DNA of 64,000 nt, taken from NCBI RefSeq assembly GCF_051020765.1, contig NW_027469121.1, positions 744,001-808,000 on the forward strand, read 5' to 3'. The notes below the pieces were generated by a model. That model searched no databases. It saw only the letters and a program-made list of their open reading frames with translations, and had not been told where the DNA came from. The position numbers and the translations under genes are program-made. Source of the DNA: Lasioglossum baleicum. Its lineage: Eukaryota > Arthropoda > Insecta > Hymenoptera > Halictidae. Shown here in pieces: positions 50,873 to 62,834 of the stretch; position 1 is the stretch's first letter, and every line of letters begins with the position of its first letter.

Positions 50873-53800
50873 CATGCGCATCCCAAAAAACCTGCGCATG
50901 CGCATCCCAAAAAACCTGCGCATGCGCATCCCAGAAAACCTGCGCATGCGCATCCCACAAAACCTGCGCATGCGCATCCCACAAAACCTCGTACGTGTTT
51001 TTACTCGACTAGTCGGCGGGATGCATCCTCTCGCACGTGTTTTTGCACGACTAGTCTGCGGGATGCATCCTCTCGCACGTGTTTTTGCTCGACTAGCCAT
51101 GCGCATCCCAAAAAACCTGCGCATGCGCATGCCAAAAAACCTGCGCATGCGCATCCCACAAAACCTGCGCATGCGCATCCCAAAAAACCTGCGCATGCGC
51201 ATCCCACAAAACCTGCGCATGCGCATCCCATAAAACCTCGCTCGTGTTTTTACTCGACTAGCCTGCGGGATGCATCCTCCCGCACGTGTTTTTACTCGAC
51301 TAGCCTGCGGGATGTATCCTCTCGCACGTGTTTTTACTCGACTAGCCATGCGCATCCCAAAAAACCTGCGCATGCGCATCCCAAAAAACCTGCGCATGCG
51401 CATCCCAAAAAACCTGCGCATGCGCATCCCAGAAAACCTGCGCATGCGCATCCCACAAAACCTGCGCATGCGCATCCCACCAAACCTCGTACGTGTTTTT
51501 ACTCGACTAGTCGGCGGGATGCATCCTCTCGCACGTGTTTTTACTGGACTAGCCTGCGGGATGCATCCTCTCGCATGTATTTTTACTCGACTAGCCTGCG
51601 GGATGCATCCTCTCGCACGTGTTTTTGCACGACTAGTCTGCGGGATGCATCCTCTCGCATGTGTTTTTACTCGACTAGCCATGCGCATCCCAAAAAACCT
51701 GCGCATGCGCATCCCAGAAAACCTGCGCATGCGCATACCACAAAACCTGCGCATGCGCATCCCACAAAACCTCGCACGTGTTTTTACTCGACTAGCCTGC
51801 GGGATGCATCCTCTCGCACGTGTTTTTACTCGACTAGCCTGCGGGAAGCATCCTCTCGCACGTGTTTTTACTCGACTAGCCTGCGGGAAGCATCCTCTCG
51901 CACGTGTTTTTACTCGACTACCCTGCGGGATGCATCCTCTCGCACGTGTTTTTGCTCGACTAGCCTGCGGGATGCATCCTCTCGCACGTGTTTTTGCTCG
52001 ACTAGCCTGCGGGATGCATCCTCTCGCACGTGTTTTTACTCGACTAGCCTGCGGGATGCATCCTCCCGCACGTGTTTTTACTCGACTAGCCTGCGGGATG
52101 CATCCTCTCGCACGTGTTTTTGCTCGACTAGCCATGCGCATCCCAAAAAACCTGCGCATGCGCATCACAAAAAACCTGCGCGTGCGCATCCCAAAAAACC
52201 TGCGCATGCGCATCCCACAAAACCTGCGCATGCGCATCCCACAAAACCTCGTACGTGTTTTTACTCGACTAGTCGGCGGGATGCATCCTCTCGCACGTGT
52301 TTTTACTGGACTAGCCTGCGGGATGCATCCTCTCGCATGTGTTTTTACTCGACTAGCCTGCGGGATGCATCCTCTCGAACGTGTTTTTGCACGACTAGCC
52401 TGCGGGATGCATCCTCTCGCACGTGTTTTTGCTCGACTAGCCATGCGCATCCCAAAAAACCTGCGCATGCGCATCCCAAAAAACCTGCGCATGCGCATCC
52501 CACAAAACCTGCGCATGCGCATCCGAAAAAACCTGCGCATGCGCATCCCACAAAACCTCGCACGTGTTTTTACTCGACTAGCCTGCGGGATGTATCCTCT
52601 CGCACGTGTTTTTACTCGACTAGCCTGCGGGATGCATCCTCTCGCACGTGTTTTTACTCGACTAGCCGGCGGGATGCATCCTCTCGCACGTGTTTTTACT
52701 GGACTAGCCTGCGGGATGCATCCTCTCGCATGTGTTTTTACTCGACTAGACTGCGGGATGCATCCTCACGCACGTGTTTTACTCGACTAGCCTGCGGGAT
52801 GCATCCTCTCGCACGTGTTTTTACTCGACTAGCCTGCGGGATGCATCCTCCCGCACGTGTTTTTACTCGACTAGCCTGCGGGATGCATCCTCTCGCATGT
52901 GTTTTTACTCGACTAGCCATGCGCATCCCAAAAAACCTGCGCATGCGCATCCCAAAAAACCTGCGCATGCGCATCCCACAAAACCTGCGCATGCGCATCC
53001 CACAAAACCTCGTACGTGTTTTTACTCGACTAGTCGGCGGGATGCATCCTCTCGCACGTGTTTTTACTGGACTAGCCTGCGGGATGCATCCTCTCGCATG
53101 TGTTTTTACTCGAATAGCCTGCGGGATGCATCCTCTCGAACGTGTTTTTGCACGACTAGCCTGCGGGATGCATCCTCTCGCACGTGTTTTTGCTCGACTA
53201 GCCATGCGCATCCCAAAAAACCTGCGCATGCGCATCCCAAAAAACCTGCGCATGCGCATCCCAAAAAACCTGCGCATGCGCATCCGAAAAAACCTGCGCA
53301 TGCGCATCCCACAAAACCTCGCACGTGTTTTTACTCGACTAGACTGCGGGATGCATCCTCACGCACGTGTTTTACTCGACTAGCCTGCGGGATGCATCCT
53401 CTCGCACGTGTTTTTACTCGACTAGCCTGCGGGATGCATCCTCCCGCACGTGTTTTTACTCGACTAGCCTGCGGGATGCATCCTCTCGCATGTGTTTTTA
53501 CTCGACTAGCCATGCGCATCCCAAAAAACCTGCGCATGCGCATCCCAAAAAACCTGCGCATGCGCATCCCACAAAACCTGCGCATGCGCATCCCACAAAA
53601 CCTCGTACGTGTTTTTACTCGACTAGTCGGCGGGATGCATCCTCTCGCACGTGTTTTTACTGGACTAGCCTGCGGGATGCATCCTCTCGCATGTGTTTTT
53701 ACTCGAATAGCCTGCGGGATGCATCCTCTCGAACGTGTTTTTGCACGACTAGCCTGCGGGATGCATCCTCTCGCACGTGTTTTTGCTCGACTAGCCATGC

Positions 53801-55815
53801 GCATCCCAAAAAACCTGCGCATGCGCATCCCAAAAAACCTGCGCATGCGCATCCCACAAAACCTGCGCATGCGCATCCGAAAAAACCTGCGCATGCGCAT
53901 CCGAAAAAACCTGCGCATGCGCATCCCACAAAACCTCGCACGTGTTTTTACTCGACTAGCCTGCGGGATGCATCCTCCCGCACGTGTTTTTACTCGACTA
54001 GCCTGCGGGATGTATCCTCTCGCACGTGTTTTTACTCGACTAGCTTGCGGGATGCATCCTCTCGCATGTGTTTTTACTCGACTAGCCATGCGCATCCCAA
54101 AAAACCTGCGCATGCGCATCCCAAAAAACCTGCGCATGCGCATCCCAGAAAACCTGCGCATGCGCATCCCACAAAACCTGCGCATGCGCATCCCACAAAA
54201 CCTGCGCATGCGCATCCCACAAAACCTCGCACGTGTTTTTACTCGACTAGCCTGCGGGATGCATCCTCCCGCACGTGTTTTTACTCGACTAGCCTGCGGG
54301 ATGTATCCTCTCGCACGTGTTTTTACTCGACTAGCCATGCGCATCCCAAAAAACCTGCGCATGCGCATCCCAAAAAACCTGCGCATGCGCATCCCACAAA
54401 ACCTGCGCAAGCGCATCCCACAAAACCTGCGCATACGCATCCCACAAAACCTCGCACGTGTTTTTACTCGACTAGCCGGCGGGATGCATCCTCTCGCACG
54501 TGTTTTTACTGGACTAGCCTGCGGGATGCATCCTCTCGCACGTGTTTTTGCTCGACTAGCCTGCGGGATGCATCCTCTCGCACGTGTTTTTGCTCGACTA
54601 GCCTGCGGGATGCATCCTCTCGCACGTGTTTTTGCTCGACTAGCCTGCGGGATGCATCCTCTCGCACGTGTTTTTACTCGACTAGACTGCGGGATGCATC
54701 CTCACGCACGTGTTTTACTCGGCTAGCCTGCGGGATGCATCCTCTCGCACGTGTTTTTACTCGACTAGCCTGCGGGATGCATCCTCCCGCACGTGTTTTT
54801 ACTCGACTAGCCTGCGGGATGCATCCTCTCGCACGTGTTTTTGCTCGACTAGCCTGCGGGATGCATCCTCTCGCACGTGTTTTTGCTCGACTAGCCTGCG
54901 GGATGCATCCTCTCGCACGTGTTTTTGCTCGACTAGCCATGCGCATCCCAAAAAACCTGCGCATGCGCATCCCAAAAAACCTGCGCATGCGCATCCCACA
55001 AAACCTGCGCATGCGCATCCCACAAAACCTGCGCATGCGCATCCCACAAAGCCTCGTACGTGTTTTTACTCGACTAGTCGGCGGGATGCATCCTCTCGCA
55101 CGTGTTTTTTCTGGACTAGCCTGCGGGATGCATCCTCTCGCATGTGTTTTTACTCGAATAGCCTGCGGGATGCATTCTCTCGAACGTGTTTTTGCACGAC
55201 TAGCCTGCGGGATGCATCCTCTCGCACGTGTTTTTGCTCGACTAGCCATGCGCATCCCAAAAAACCTGCGCATGCGCATCCCAAAAAACCTGCGCATGCG
55301 CATCCCAAAAAACCTGCGCATGCGCATCCCAGAAAACCTGCGCATGCGCATCCCACAAAACCTGCGCATGCGCATCCCACAAAACCTCGTACGTGTTTTT
55401 ACTCGACTAGTCGGCGGGATGCATCCTCTCGCACGTGTTTTTACTGGACTAGCCTGCGGGATGCATCCTCTCGCATGTGTTTTTACTCGACTAGCCTGCG
55501 GGATGCATCCTCTCGCACGTGTTTTTGCACGACTAGTCTGCGGGATGCATCCTCTCGCACGTGTTTTTGCTCGACTAGCCATGCGCATCCCAAAAAACCT
55601 GCGCATGCGCATCCCACAAAACCTGCGCATGCGCATCCCACAAAACCTGCGCATGCGCATCCCACAAAACCTCGCACGTGTTTTTACTCGACTAGCCTGC
55701 GGGATGCATCCTCTCGCACGTGTTTTTACTCGACTAGCCTGCGGAAAGCATCCTCTCGCACGTGTTTTTACTCGACTAGCCTGCGGGATGCATCCTCTCG
55801 CACGTGTTTTTACTC

Positions 55816-56403
55816 GACTAGCCTTGCGGGATGCATCCTCTCGCACGTCTTTTTACTCGACTAGCCTGCGGGATGCATCCTCTCGCACGTGTTTTTACTC
55901 GACTAGCCTGCGGGATGCATCCTCTCGCACGTGTTTTTGCTCGACTAGCCTGCGGGATGCATCCTCTCGCACGTGTTTTTGCTCGACTAGCCTGCGGGAT
56001 GCATCCTCTCGCACGTGTTTTTACTCGACTAGACTGCGGGATGCATCCTCACGCACGTGTTTTACTCGGCTAGCCTGCGGGATGCATCCTCTCGCACGTG
56101 TTTTTACTCGACTAGCCTTGCGGGATGCATCCTCTCGCACGTCTTTTTACTCGACTAGCCTGCGGGATGCATCCTCTCGCACGTGTTTTTACTCGACTAG
56201 CCTGCGGGATGCATCCTCTCGCACGTGTTTTTGCTCGACTAGCCTGCGGGATGCATCCTCTCGCACGTGTTTTTGCTCGACTAGCCTGCGGGATGCATCC
56301 TCTCGCACGTGTTTTTACTCGACTAGACTGCGGGATGCATCCTCACGCACGTGTTTTACTCGGCTAGCCTGCGGGATGCATCCTCTCGCACGTGTTTTTA
56401 CTC
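55816..56403. repeat. Two tandem 294-bp heptamers of unit A
   Basis: The heptamers are 55816-56109 and 56110-56403. The 43-bp units are at 55816-55858 and 56110-56152, the 41-bp units at 56027-56067 and 56321-56361. It is the counterpart of 48685-49272 at an offset of 7,131 bp. Confidence 0.93.
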
Positions 56404-56718
56404 GACTAGCCTGCGGGATGCATCCTCCCGCACGTGTTTTTACTCGACTAGCCTGCGGGATGCATCCTCTCGCACGTGTTTTTGCTCGACTAGCCTGCGG
56501 GATGCATCCTCTCGCACGTGTTTTTGCTCGACTAGCCTGCGGGATGCATCCTCTCGCACGTGTTTTTGCTCGACTAGCCATGCGCATCCCAAAAAACCTG
56601 CGCATGCGCATCCCAAAAAACCTGCGCGTGCGCATCCCAAAAAACCTGCGCATGCGCATCCCACAAAACCTGCGCATGCGCATCCCACAAAACCTGCGCA
56701 TGCGCATCCCACAAAACC

Positions 56719-57961
56719 TCGTACGTGTTTTTACTCGACTAGTCGGCGGGATGCATCCTCTCGCACGTGTTTTTACTGGACTAGCCTGCGGGATGCATCC
56801 TCTCGCATGTGTTTTTGCTCGACTAGCCTGCGGGATGCATCCTCTCGCACGTGTTTTTACTCGACTAGCCTGCGGGAAGCATCCTCTCGCACGTGTTTTT
56901 ACTCGATTAGCCTGCGGGAAGCATCCTCTCGCACGTGTTTTTACTCGACTAGCCTGCGGGAAGCATCCTCTCGCACGTGTTTTTACTCGACTAGCCTGCG
57001 GGATGTATCCTCTCGCACGTGTTTTTACTGGACTAGCCTGCGGGATGCATCCTCTCGCACGTGTTTTTGCTCGACTAGCCTGCGGGATGCATCCTCTCGC
57101 ACGTGTTTTTACTCGACTAGCCTGCGGGAAGCATCCTCTCGCACGTGTTTTTACTCGACTAGCCTGCGGGAAGCATCCTCTCGCACGTGTTTTTACTCGA
57201 CTAGCCTGCGGGATGTATCCTCTCGCACGTGTTTTTACTCGACTAGCCTGCGGGATGCATCCTCTCGCACGTGTTTTTGCTCGACTAGCCTGCGGGATGC
57301 ATCCTCTCGCACGTGTTTTTGCTCGACTAGCCTGCGGGATGCATCCTCTCGCACGTGTTTTTACTCGACTAGCCTGCGGGATGCATCCTCTCGCACGTGT
57401 TTTTACTCGACTAGCCTGCGGGAAGCATCCTCTCGCACGTGTTTTTACTCGACTAGCCTGCGGGATGTATCCTCTCGCACGTGTTTTTACTCGACTAGCC
57501 TGCGGGATGCATCCTCCCGCACGTGTTTTTACTCGACTAGCCTGCGGGATGTATCCTCTCGCACGTGTTTTTACTCGACTAGCCTGCGGGAAGCATCCTC
57601 TTGCACGTGTTTTTACTCGACTAGCCTGCGGGATGCATCCTCTCGCACGTGTTTTTGCTCGACTAGCCTGCGGGATGCATCCTCTCGCACGTCTTTTTAC
57701 TCGACTAGCCTGCGGGATGCATCCTCTCGCACGTGTTTTTACTCGACTAGCCTGCGGGATGCATCCTCCCGCACGTGTTTTTACTCGACTAGCCTGCGGG
57801 ATGCATCCTCTCGCACGTGTTTTTACTGGACTAGCCTGCGGGATGCATCCTCTCGCACGTGTTTTTACTCGACCAGCCTGCGGGATGCACCCTCTCGCAC
57901 GTGTTTTTACTCGACTAGCCTGCGGGATGCATCCTCTCGCATGTGTTTTTACTCGACTAGC
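56719..57961. repeat. A-only island, one unit shorter than its paralogue
   Basis: This is 1,243 bp without a B block, the counterpart of 49588-50872. It is shorter by exactly 42 bp: one of two consecutive GGGAAGC units (50.29-50.37 kb in the other copy) is missing near 57.42 kb. The other marker units, including CTCGATTAGCC near 56902 and CACGTC near 57691, are retained in order. Confidence 0.92.
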
Positions 57962-58461
57962 CATGCGCATCCCAAAAAACCTGCGCATGCGCATCCCAAA
58001 AAACCTGCGCATGCGCATCCCAGAAAACCTGCGCATGCGCATCCCACAAAACCTGCGCATGCGCATCCCACAAAACCTCGTACGTGTTTTTACTCGACTA
58101 GTCGGCGGGATGCATCCTCTCGCACGTGTTTTTGCACGACTAGTCTGCGGGATGCATCCTCTCGCACGTGTTTTTGCTCGACTACCCATGCGCATCCCAA
58201 AAAACCTGCGCATGCGCATGCCAAAAAACCTGCGCATGCGCATCCCACAAAACCTGCGCATGCGCATCCCAAAAAACCTGCGCATGCGCATCCCACAAAA
58301 CCTGCGCATGCGCATCCCATAAAACCTCGCTCGTGTTTTTACTCGACTAGCCTGCGGGATGCATCCTCCCGCACGTGTTTTTACTCGACTAGCCTGCGGG
58401 ATGTATCCTCTCGCACGTGTTTTTACTCGACTAGCCATGCGCATCCCAAAAAACCTGCGCA

Positions 58462-61400
58462 TGCGCATCCCAAAAAACCTGCGCATGCGCATCCCAAAAA
58501 ACCTGCGCATGCGCATCCCAGAAAACCTGCGCATGCGCATCCCACAAAACCTGCGCATGCGCATCCCACCAAACCTCGTACGTGTTTTTACTCGACTAGT
58601 CGGCGGGATGCATCCTCTCGCACGTGTTTTTACTGGACTAGCCTGCGGGATGCATCCTCTCGCATGTATTTTTACTCGACTAGCCTGCGGGATGCATCCT
58701 CTCGCACGTGTTTTTGCACGACTAGTCTGCGGGATGCATCCTCTCGCACGTGTTTTTGCTCGACTAGCCATGCGCATCCCAAAAAACCTGCGCATGCGCA
58801 TGCCAAAAAACCTGCGCATGCGCATCCCACAAAACCTGCGCATGCGCATCCCAAAAAACCTGCGCATGCGCATCCCACAAAACCTCGCACGTGTTTTTAC
58901 TCGACTAGCCTGCGGGATGCATCCTCCCGCACGTGTTTTTACTCGACTAGCCTGCGGGATGTATCCTCTCGCACGTGTTTTTACTCGACTAGCCATGCGC
59001 ATCCCAAAAAACCTGCGCATGCGCATCCCAAAAAACCTGCGCATGCGCATCCCAAAAAACCTGCGCATGCGCATCCCACAAAACCTGCGCATGCGCATCC
59101 CACAAAACCTGCGCATACGCATCCCACAAAACCTCGCACGTGTTTTTACTCGACTAGCCGGCGGGATGCATCCTCTCGCACGTGTTTTTACTGGACTAGC
59201 CTGCGGGATGCATCCTCTCGCACGTGTTTTTGCTCGACTAGCCTGCGGGATGCATCCTCTCGCACGTGTTTTTACTCGACTAGCCTGCGGGATGCATCCT
59301 CCCGCACGTGTTTTTACTCGACTAGCCTGCGGGATGCATCCTCTCGCACGTGTTTTTGCTCGACTATCCTGCGGGATGCATCCTCTCGCACGTGTTTTTA
59401 CTCGACCAGCCTGCGGGATGCACCCTCTCGCACGTGTTTTTACTCGACTAGCCTGCGGGATGCATCCTCTCGCATGTGTTTTTACTCGACTAGCCATGCG
59501 CATCCCAAAAAACCTGCGCATGCGCATCCCAGAAAACCTGCGCATGCGCATCCCACAAAACCTGCGCATGCGCATCCCACAAAACCTCGCACGTGTTTTT
59601 ACTCGACTAGCCTGCGGGATGCATCCTCTCGCACGTGTTTTTACTCGACTAGCCTGCGGAAAGCATCCTCTCGCACGTGTTTTTACTCGACTAGCCTGCG
59701 GGAAGCATCCTCTTGCACGTGTTTTTACTCGACTAGCCTGCGGGATGCATCCTCTCGCACGTGTTTTTACTCGACTAGCCTTGCGGGATGCATCCTCTCG
59801 CACGTCTTTTTACTCGACTAGCCTGCGGGATGCATCCTCTCGCACGTGTTTTTACTCGACTAGCCTGCGGGATGCATCCTCTCGCACGTGTTTTTGCTCG
59901 ACTAGCCTGCGGGATGCATCCTCTCGCACGTGTTTTTGCTCGACTAGCCTGCGGGATGCATCCTCTCGCACGTGTTTTTACTCGACTAGACTGCGGGATG
60001 CATCCTCACGCACGTGTTTTACTCGGCTAGCCTGCGGGATGCATCCTCTCGCACGTGTTTTTACTCGACTAGCCTGCGGGATGCATCCTCCCGCACGTGT
60101 TTTTACTCGACTAGCCTGCGGGATGCATCCTCTCGCACGTGTTTTTGCTCGACTAGCCTGCGGGATGCATCCTCTCGCACGTGTTTTTGCTCGACTAGCC
60201 TGCGGGATGCATCCTCTCGCACGTGTTTTTGCTCGACTAGCCATGCGCATCCCAAAAAACCTGCGCATGCGCATCCCAAAAAACCTCCGCGTGCGCATCC
60301 CAAAAAACCTGCGCATGCGCATCCCACAAAACCTGCGCATGCGCATCCCACAAAACCTGCGCATGCGCATCCCACAAAACCTCGTACGTGTTTTTACTCG
60401 ACTAGTCGGCGGGATGCATCCTCTCGCACGTGTTTTTACTGGACTAGCCTGCGGCATGCATCCTCTCGCATGTGTTTTTACTCGAATAGCCTGCGGGATG
60501 CATCCTCTCGAACGTGTTTTTGCACGACTAGCCTGCGGGATGCATCCTCTCGCACGTGTTTTTGCTCGACTAGCCATGCGCATCCCAAAAAACCTGCGCA
60601 TGCGCATCCCACAAAACCTGCGCATGCGCATCCGAAAAAACCTGCGCATGCGCATCCCACAAAACCTCGCACGTGTTTTTACTCGACTAGCCTGCGGGAT
60701 GCATCCTCCCGCACGTGTTTTTACTCGACTAGCCTGCGGGATGTATCCTCTCGCACGTGTTTTTACTCGACTAGCCTGCGGGATGCATCCTCTCGCATGT
60801 GTTTTTACTCGACTAGCCTGCGGGATGCATCCTCTCGCACGTGTTTTTGCACGACTAGTCTGCGGGATGCATCCTCTCGCACGTGTTTTTGCTCGACTAG
60901 CCTGCGGGATGCATCCTCTCGCACGTGTTTTTGCTCGACTAGCCTGCGGGATGCATCCTCTCGCACGTGTTTTTACTCGACCAGCCTGCGGGATGCACCC
61001 TCTCGCACGTGTTTTTACTCGACTAGCCTGCGGGATGCATCCTCTCGCATGTGTTTTTACTCGACTAGCCATGCGCATCCCAAAAAACCTGCGCATGCGC
61101 ATCCCAGAAAACCTGCGCATGCGCATACCACAAAACCTGCGCATGCGCATCCCACAAAACCTCGCACGTGTTTTTACTCGACTAGCCTGCGGGATGCATC
61201 CTCTCGCACGTGTTTTTACTCGACTAGCCTGCGGGAAGCATCCTCTCGCACGTGTTTTTACTCGACTAGCCTGCGGGAAGCATCCTCTCGCACGTGTTTT
61301 TACTCGACTACCCTGCGGGATGCATCCTCTCGCACGTGTTTTTGCTCGACTAGCCTGCGGGATGCATCCTCTCGCACGTGTTTTTGCTCGACTAGCCTGC

Positions 61401-62816
61401 GGGATGCATCCTCTCGCACGTGTTTTTACTCGACTAGCCTGCGGGATGCATCCTCCCGCACGTGTTTTTACTCGACTAGCCTGCGGGATGCATCCTCTCG
61501 CACGTGTTTTTGCTCGACTAGCCTGCGGGATGCATCCTCTCGCACGTGTTTTTGCTCGACTAGCCTGCGGGATGCATCCTCTCGCACGTGTTTTTGCTCG
61601 ACTAGCCATGCGCATCCCAAAAAACCTGCGCATGCGCATCACAAAAAACCTGCGCGTGCGCATCCCAAAAAACCTGCGCATGCGCATCCCACAAAACCTG
61701 CGCATGCGCATCCCACAAAACCTGCGCATGCGCATCCCACAAAACCTCGTACGTGTTTTTACTCGACTAGTCGGCGGGATGCATCCTCTCGCACGTGTTT
61801 TTACTGGACTAGCCTGCGGGATGCATCCTCTCGCATGTGTTTTTACTCGACTAGCCTGCGGGATGCATCCTCTCGAACGTGTTTTTGCACGACTAGCCTG
61901 CGGGATGCATCCTCTCGCACGTGTTTTTGCTCGACTAGCCATGCGCATCCCAAAAAACCTGCGCATGCGCATCCCAAAAAACCTGCGCATGCGCATCCCA
62001 CAAAACCTGCGCATGCGCATCCGAAAAAACCTGCGCATGCGCATCCCACAAAACCTCGCACGTGTTTTTACTCGACTAGCCTGCGGGATGTATCCTCTCG
62101 CACGTGTTTTTACTCGACTAGCCTGCGGGATGCATCCTCTCGCACGTGTTTTTACTCGACTAGCCGGCGGGATGCATCCTCTCGCACGTGTTTTTACTGG
62201 ACTAGCCTGCGGGATGCATCCTCTCGCATGTGTTTTTACTCGACTAGACTGCGGGATGCATCCTCACGCACGTGTTTTACTCGACTAGCCTGCGGGATGC
62301 ATCCTCTCGCACGTGTTTTTACTCGACTAGCCTGCGGGATGCATCCTCCCGCACGTGTTTTTACTCGACTAGCCTGCGGGATGCATCCTCTCGCATGTGT
62401 TTTTACTCGACTAGCCATGCGCATCCCAAAAAACCTGCGCATGCGCATCCCAAAAAACCTGCGCATGCGCATCCCACAAAACCTGCGCATGCGCATCCCA
62501 CAAAACCTCGTACGTGTTTTTACTCGACCAGTCGGCGGGATGCATCCTCTCGCACGTGTTTTTACTGGACTAGCCTGCGGGATGCATCCTCTCGCATGTG
62601 TTTTTACTCGAATAGCCTGCGGGATGCATCCTCTCGAACGTGTTTTTGCACGACTAGCCTGCGGGATGCATCCTCTCGCACGTGTTTTTGCTCGACTAGC
62701 CATGCGCATCCCAAAAAACCTGCGCATGCGCATCCCAAAAAACCTGCGCATGCGCATCCCATAAAACCTGCGCATGCGCATCCGAAAAAACCTGCGCATG
62801 CGCATCCCACAAAACC
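58462..62816. repeat. Dispersed third copy of the 4,191-bp segment plus left flank
   Basis: B blocks: 58436-58575 (start of homology inside it), 58769-58884, 58994-59133, 59495-59586, 60242-60381, 60575-60666, 61070-61161, 61607-61746, 61940-62055, 62416-62507 and 62701-62816. They match 23645-23760 through 27577-27692 at a constant offset of 35,124 bp, so no unit has been gained or lost in about 4.35 kb. Differences seen include CATGTATTTTT near 58667, CCTCCGCGTG near 60287, GCGGCATGC near 60453, GACCAGTCGG near 62527 and CCCATAAAACC near 62762. Confidence 0.92.
59773..60024. repeat. 252-bp 43/41-bp balanced cassette
   Basis: The 43-bp unit is at 59773-59815 and the 41-bp unit at 59984-60024. 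It is the counterpart of 24649-24900 and 28840-29091, preceded by the same TGCGGAAAGC and CTTGCACG units. Confidence 0.93.
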
Positions 62817-62834
62817 TCGCACGTGTTTTTACTC

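Larger units (their letters stand above)
44447..51645. repeat. About 7.1-7.2-kb tandem duplication, copy 1
   Basis: B blocks: 44489-44580, 45026-45141, 45335-45450, 45811-45902, 46096-46187, 46380-46471, 46665-46804, 46956-47095, 47205-47320, 47807-47922, 48116-48255, 48449-48540, 49448-49587, 50873-50988, 51098-51237 and 51347-51486. Its first 1.9 kb is also the end of the preceding duplication, so the two events overlap. The offset to copy 2 steps through 7,191, 7,107, 7,131 and 7,089 bp, all changes being whole A or B units (84, 24 and 42 bp). The block at 46665 has two consecutive CATCCGAAAAAACC units. The last unit of the 49448 block reads CCCACGAAACC here and CCCACAAAACC in copy 2. Confidence 0.9.
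51646..58742. repeat. About 7.1-7.2-kb tandem duplication, copy 2
   Basis: B blocks: 51680-51771, 52133-52248, 52442-52557, 52918-53009, 53203-53318, 53511-53602, 53796-53935, 54087-54226, 54336-54451, 54938-55053, 55247-55386, 55580-55671, 56579-56718, 57962-58077, 58187-58326 and 58436-58575. The left junction is an A unit near 51630-51672 that starts GACTAGTCTGCGGG like the end of copy 1 and finishes CTCGCATGTG like its start. Relative to copy 1 it lacks two A units before 52133, has one additional B unit at 53203, and lacks one GGGAAGC unit near 57.42 kb. Private changes are GCATTCTCTCG near 55174 and GACTACCC at the 58187 junction. Confidence 0.91.
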
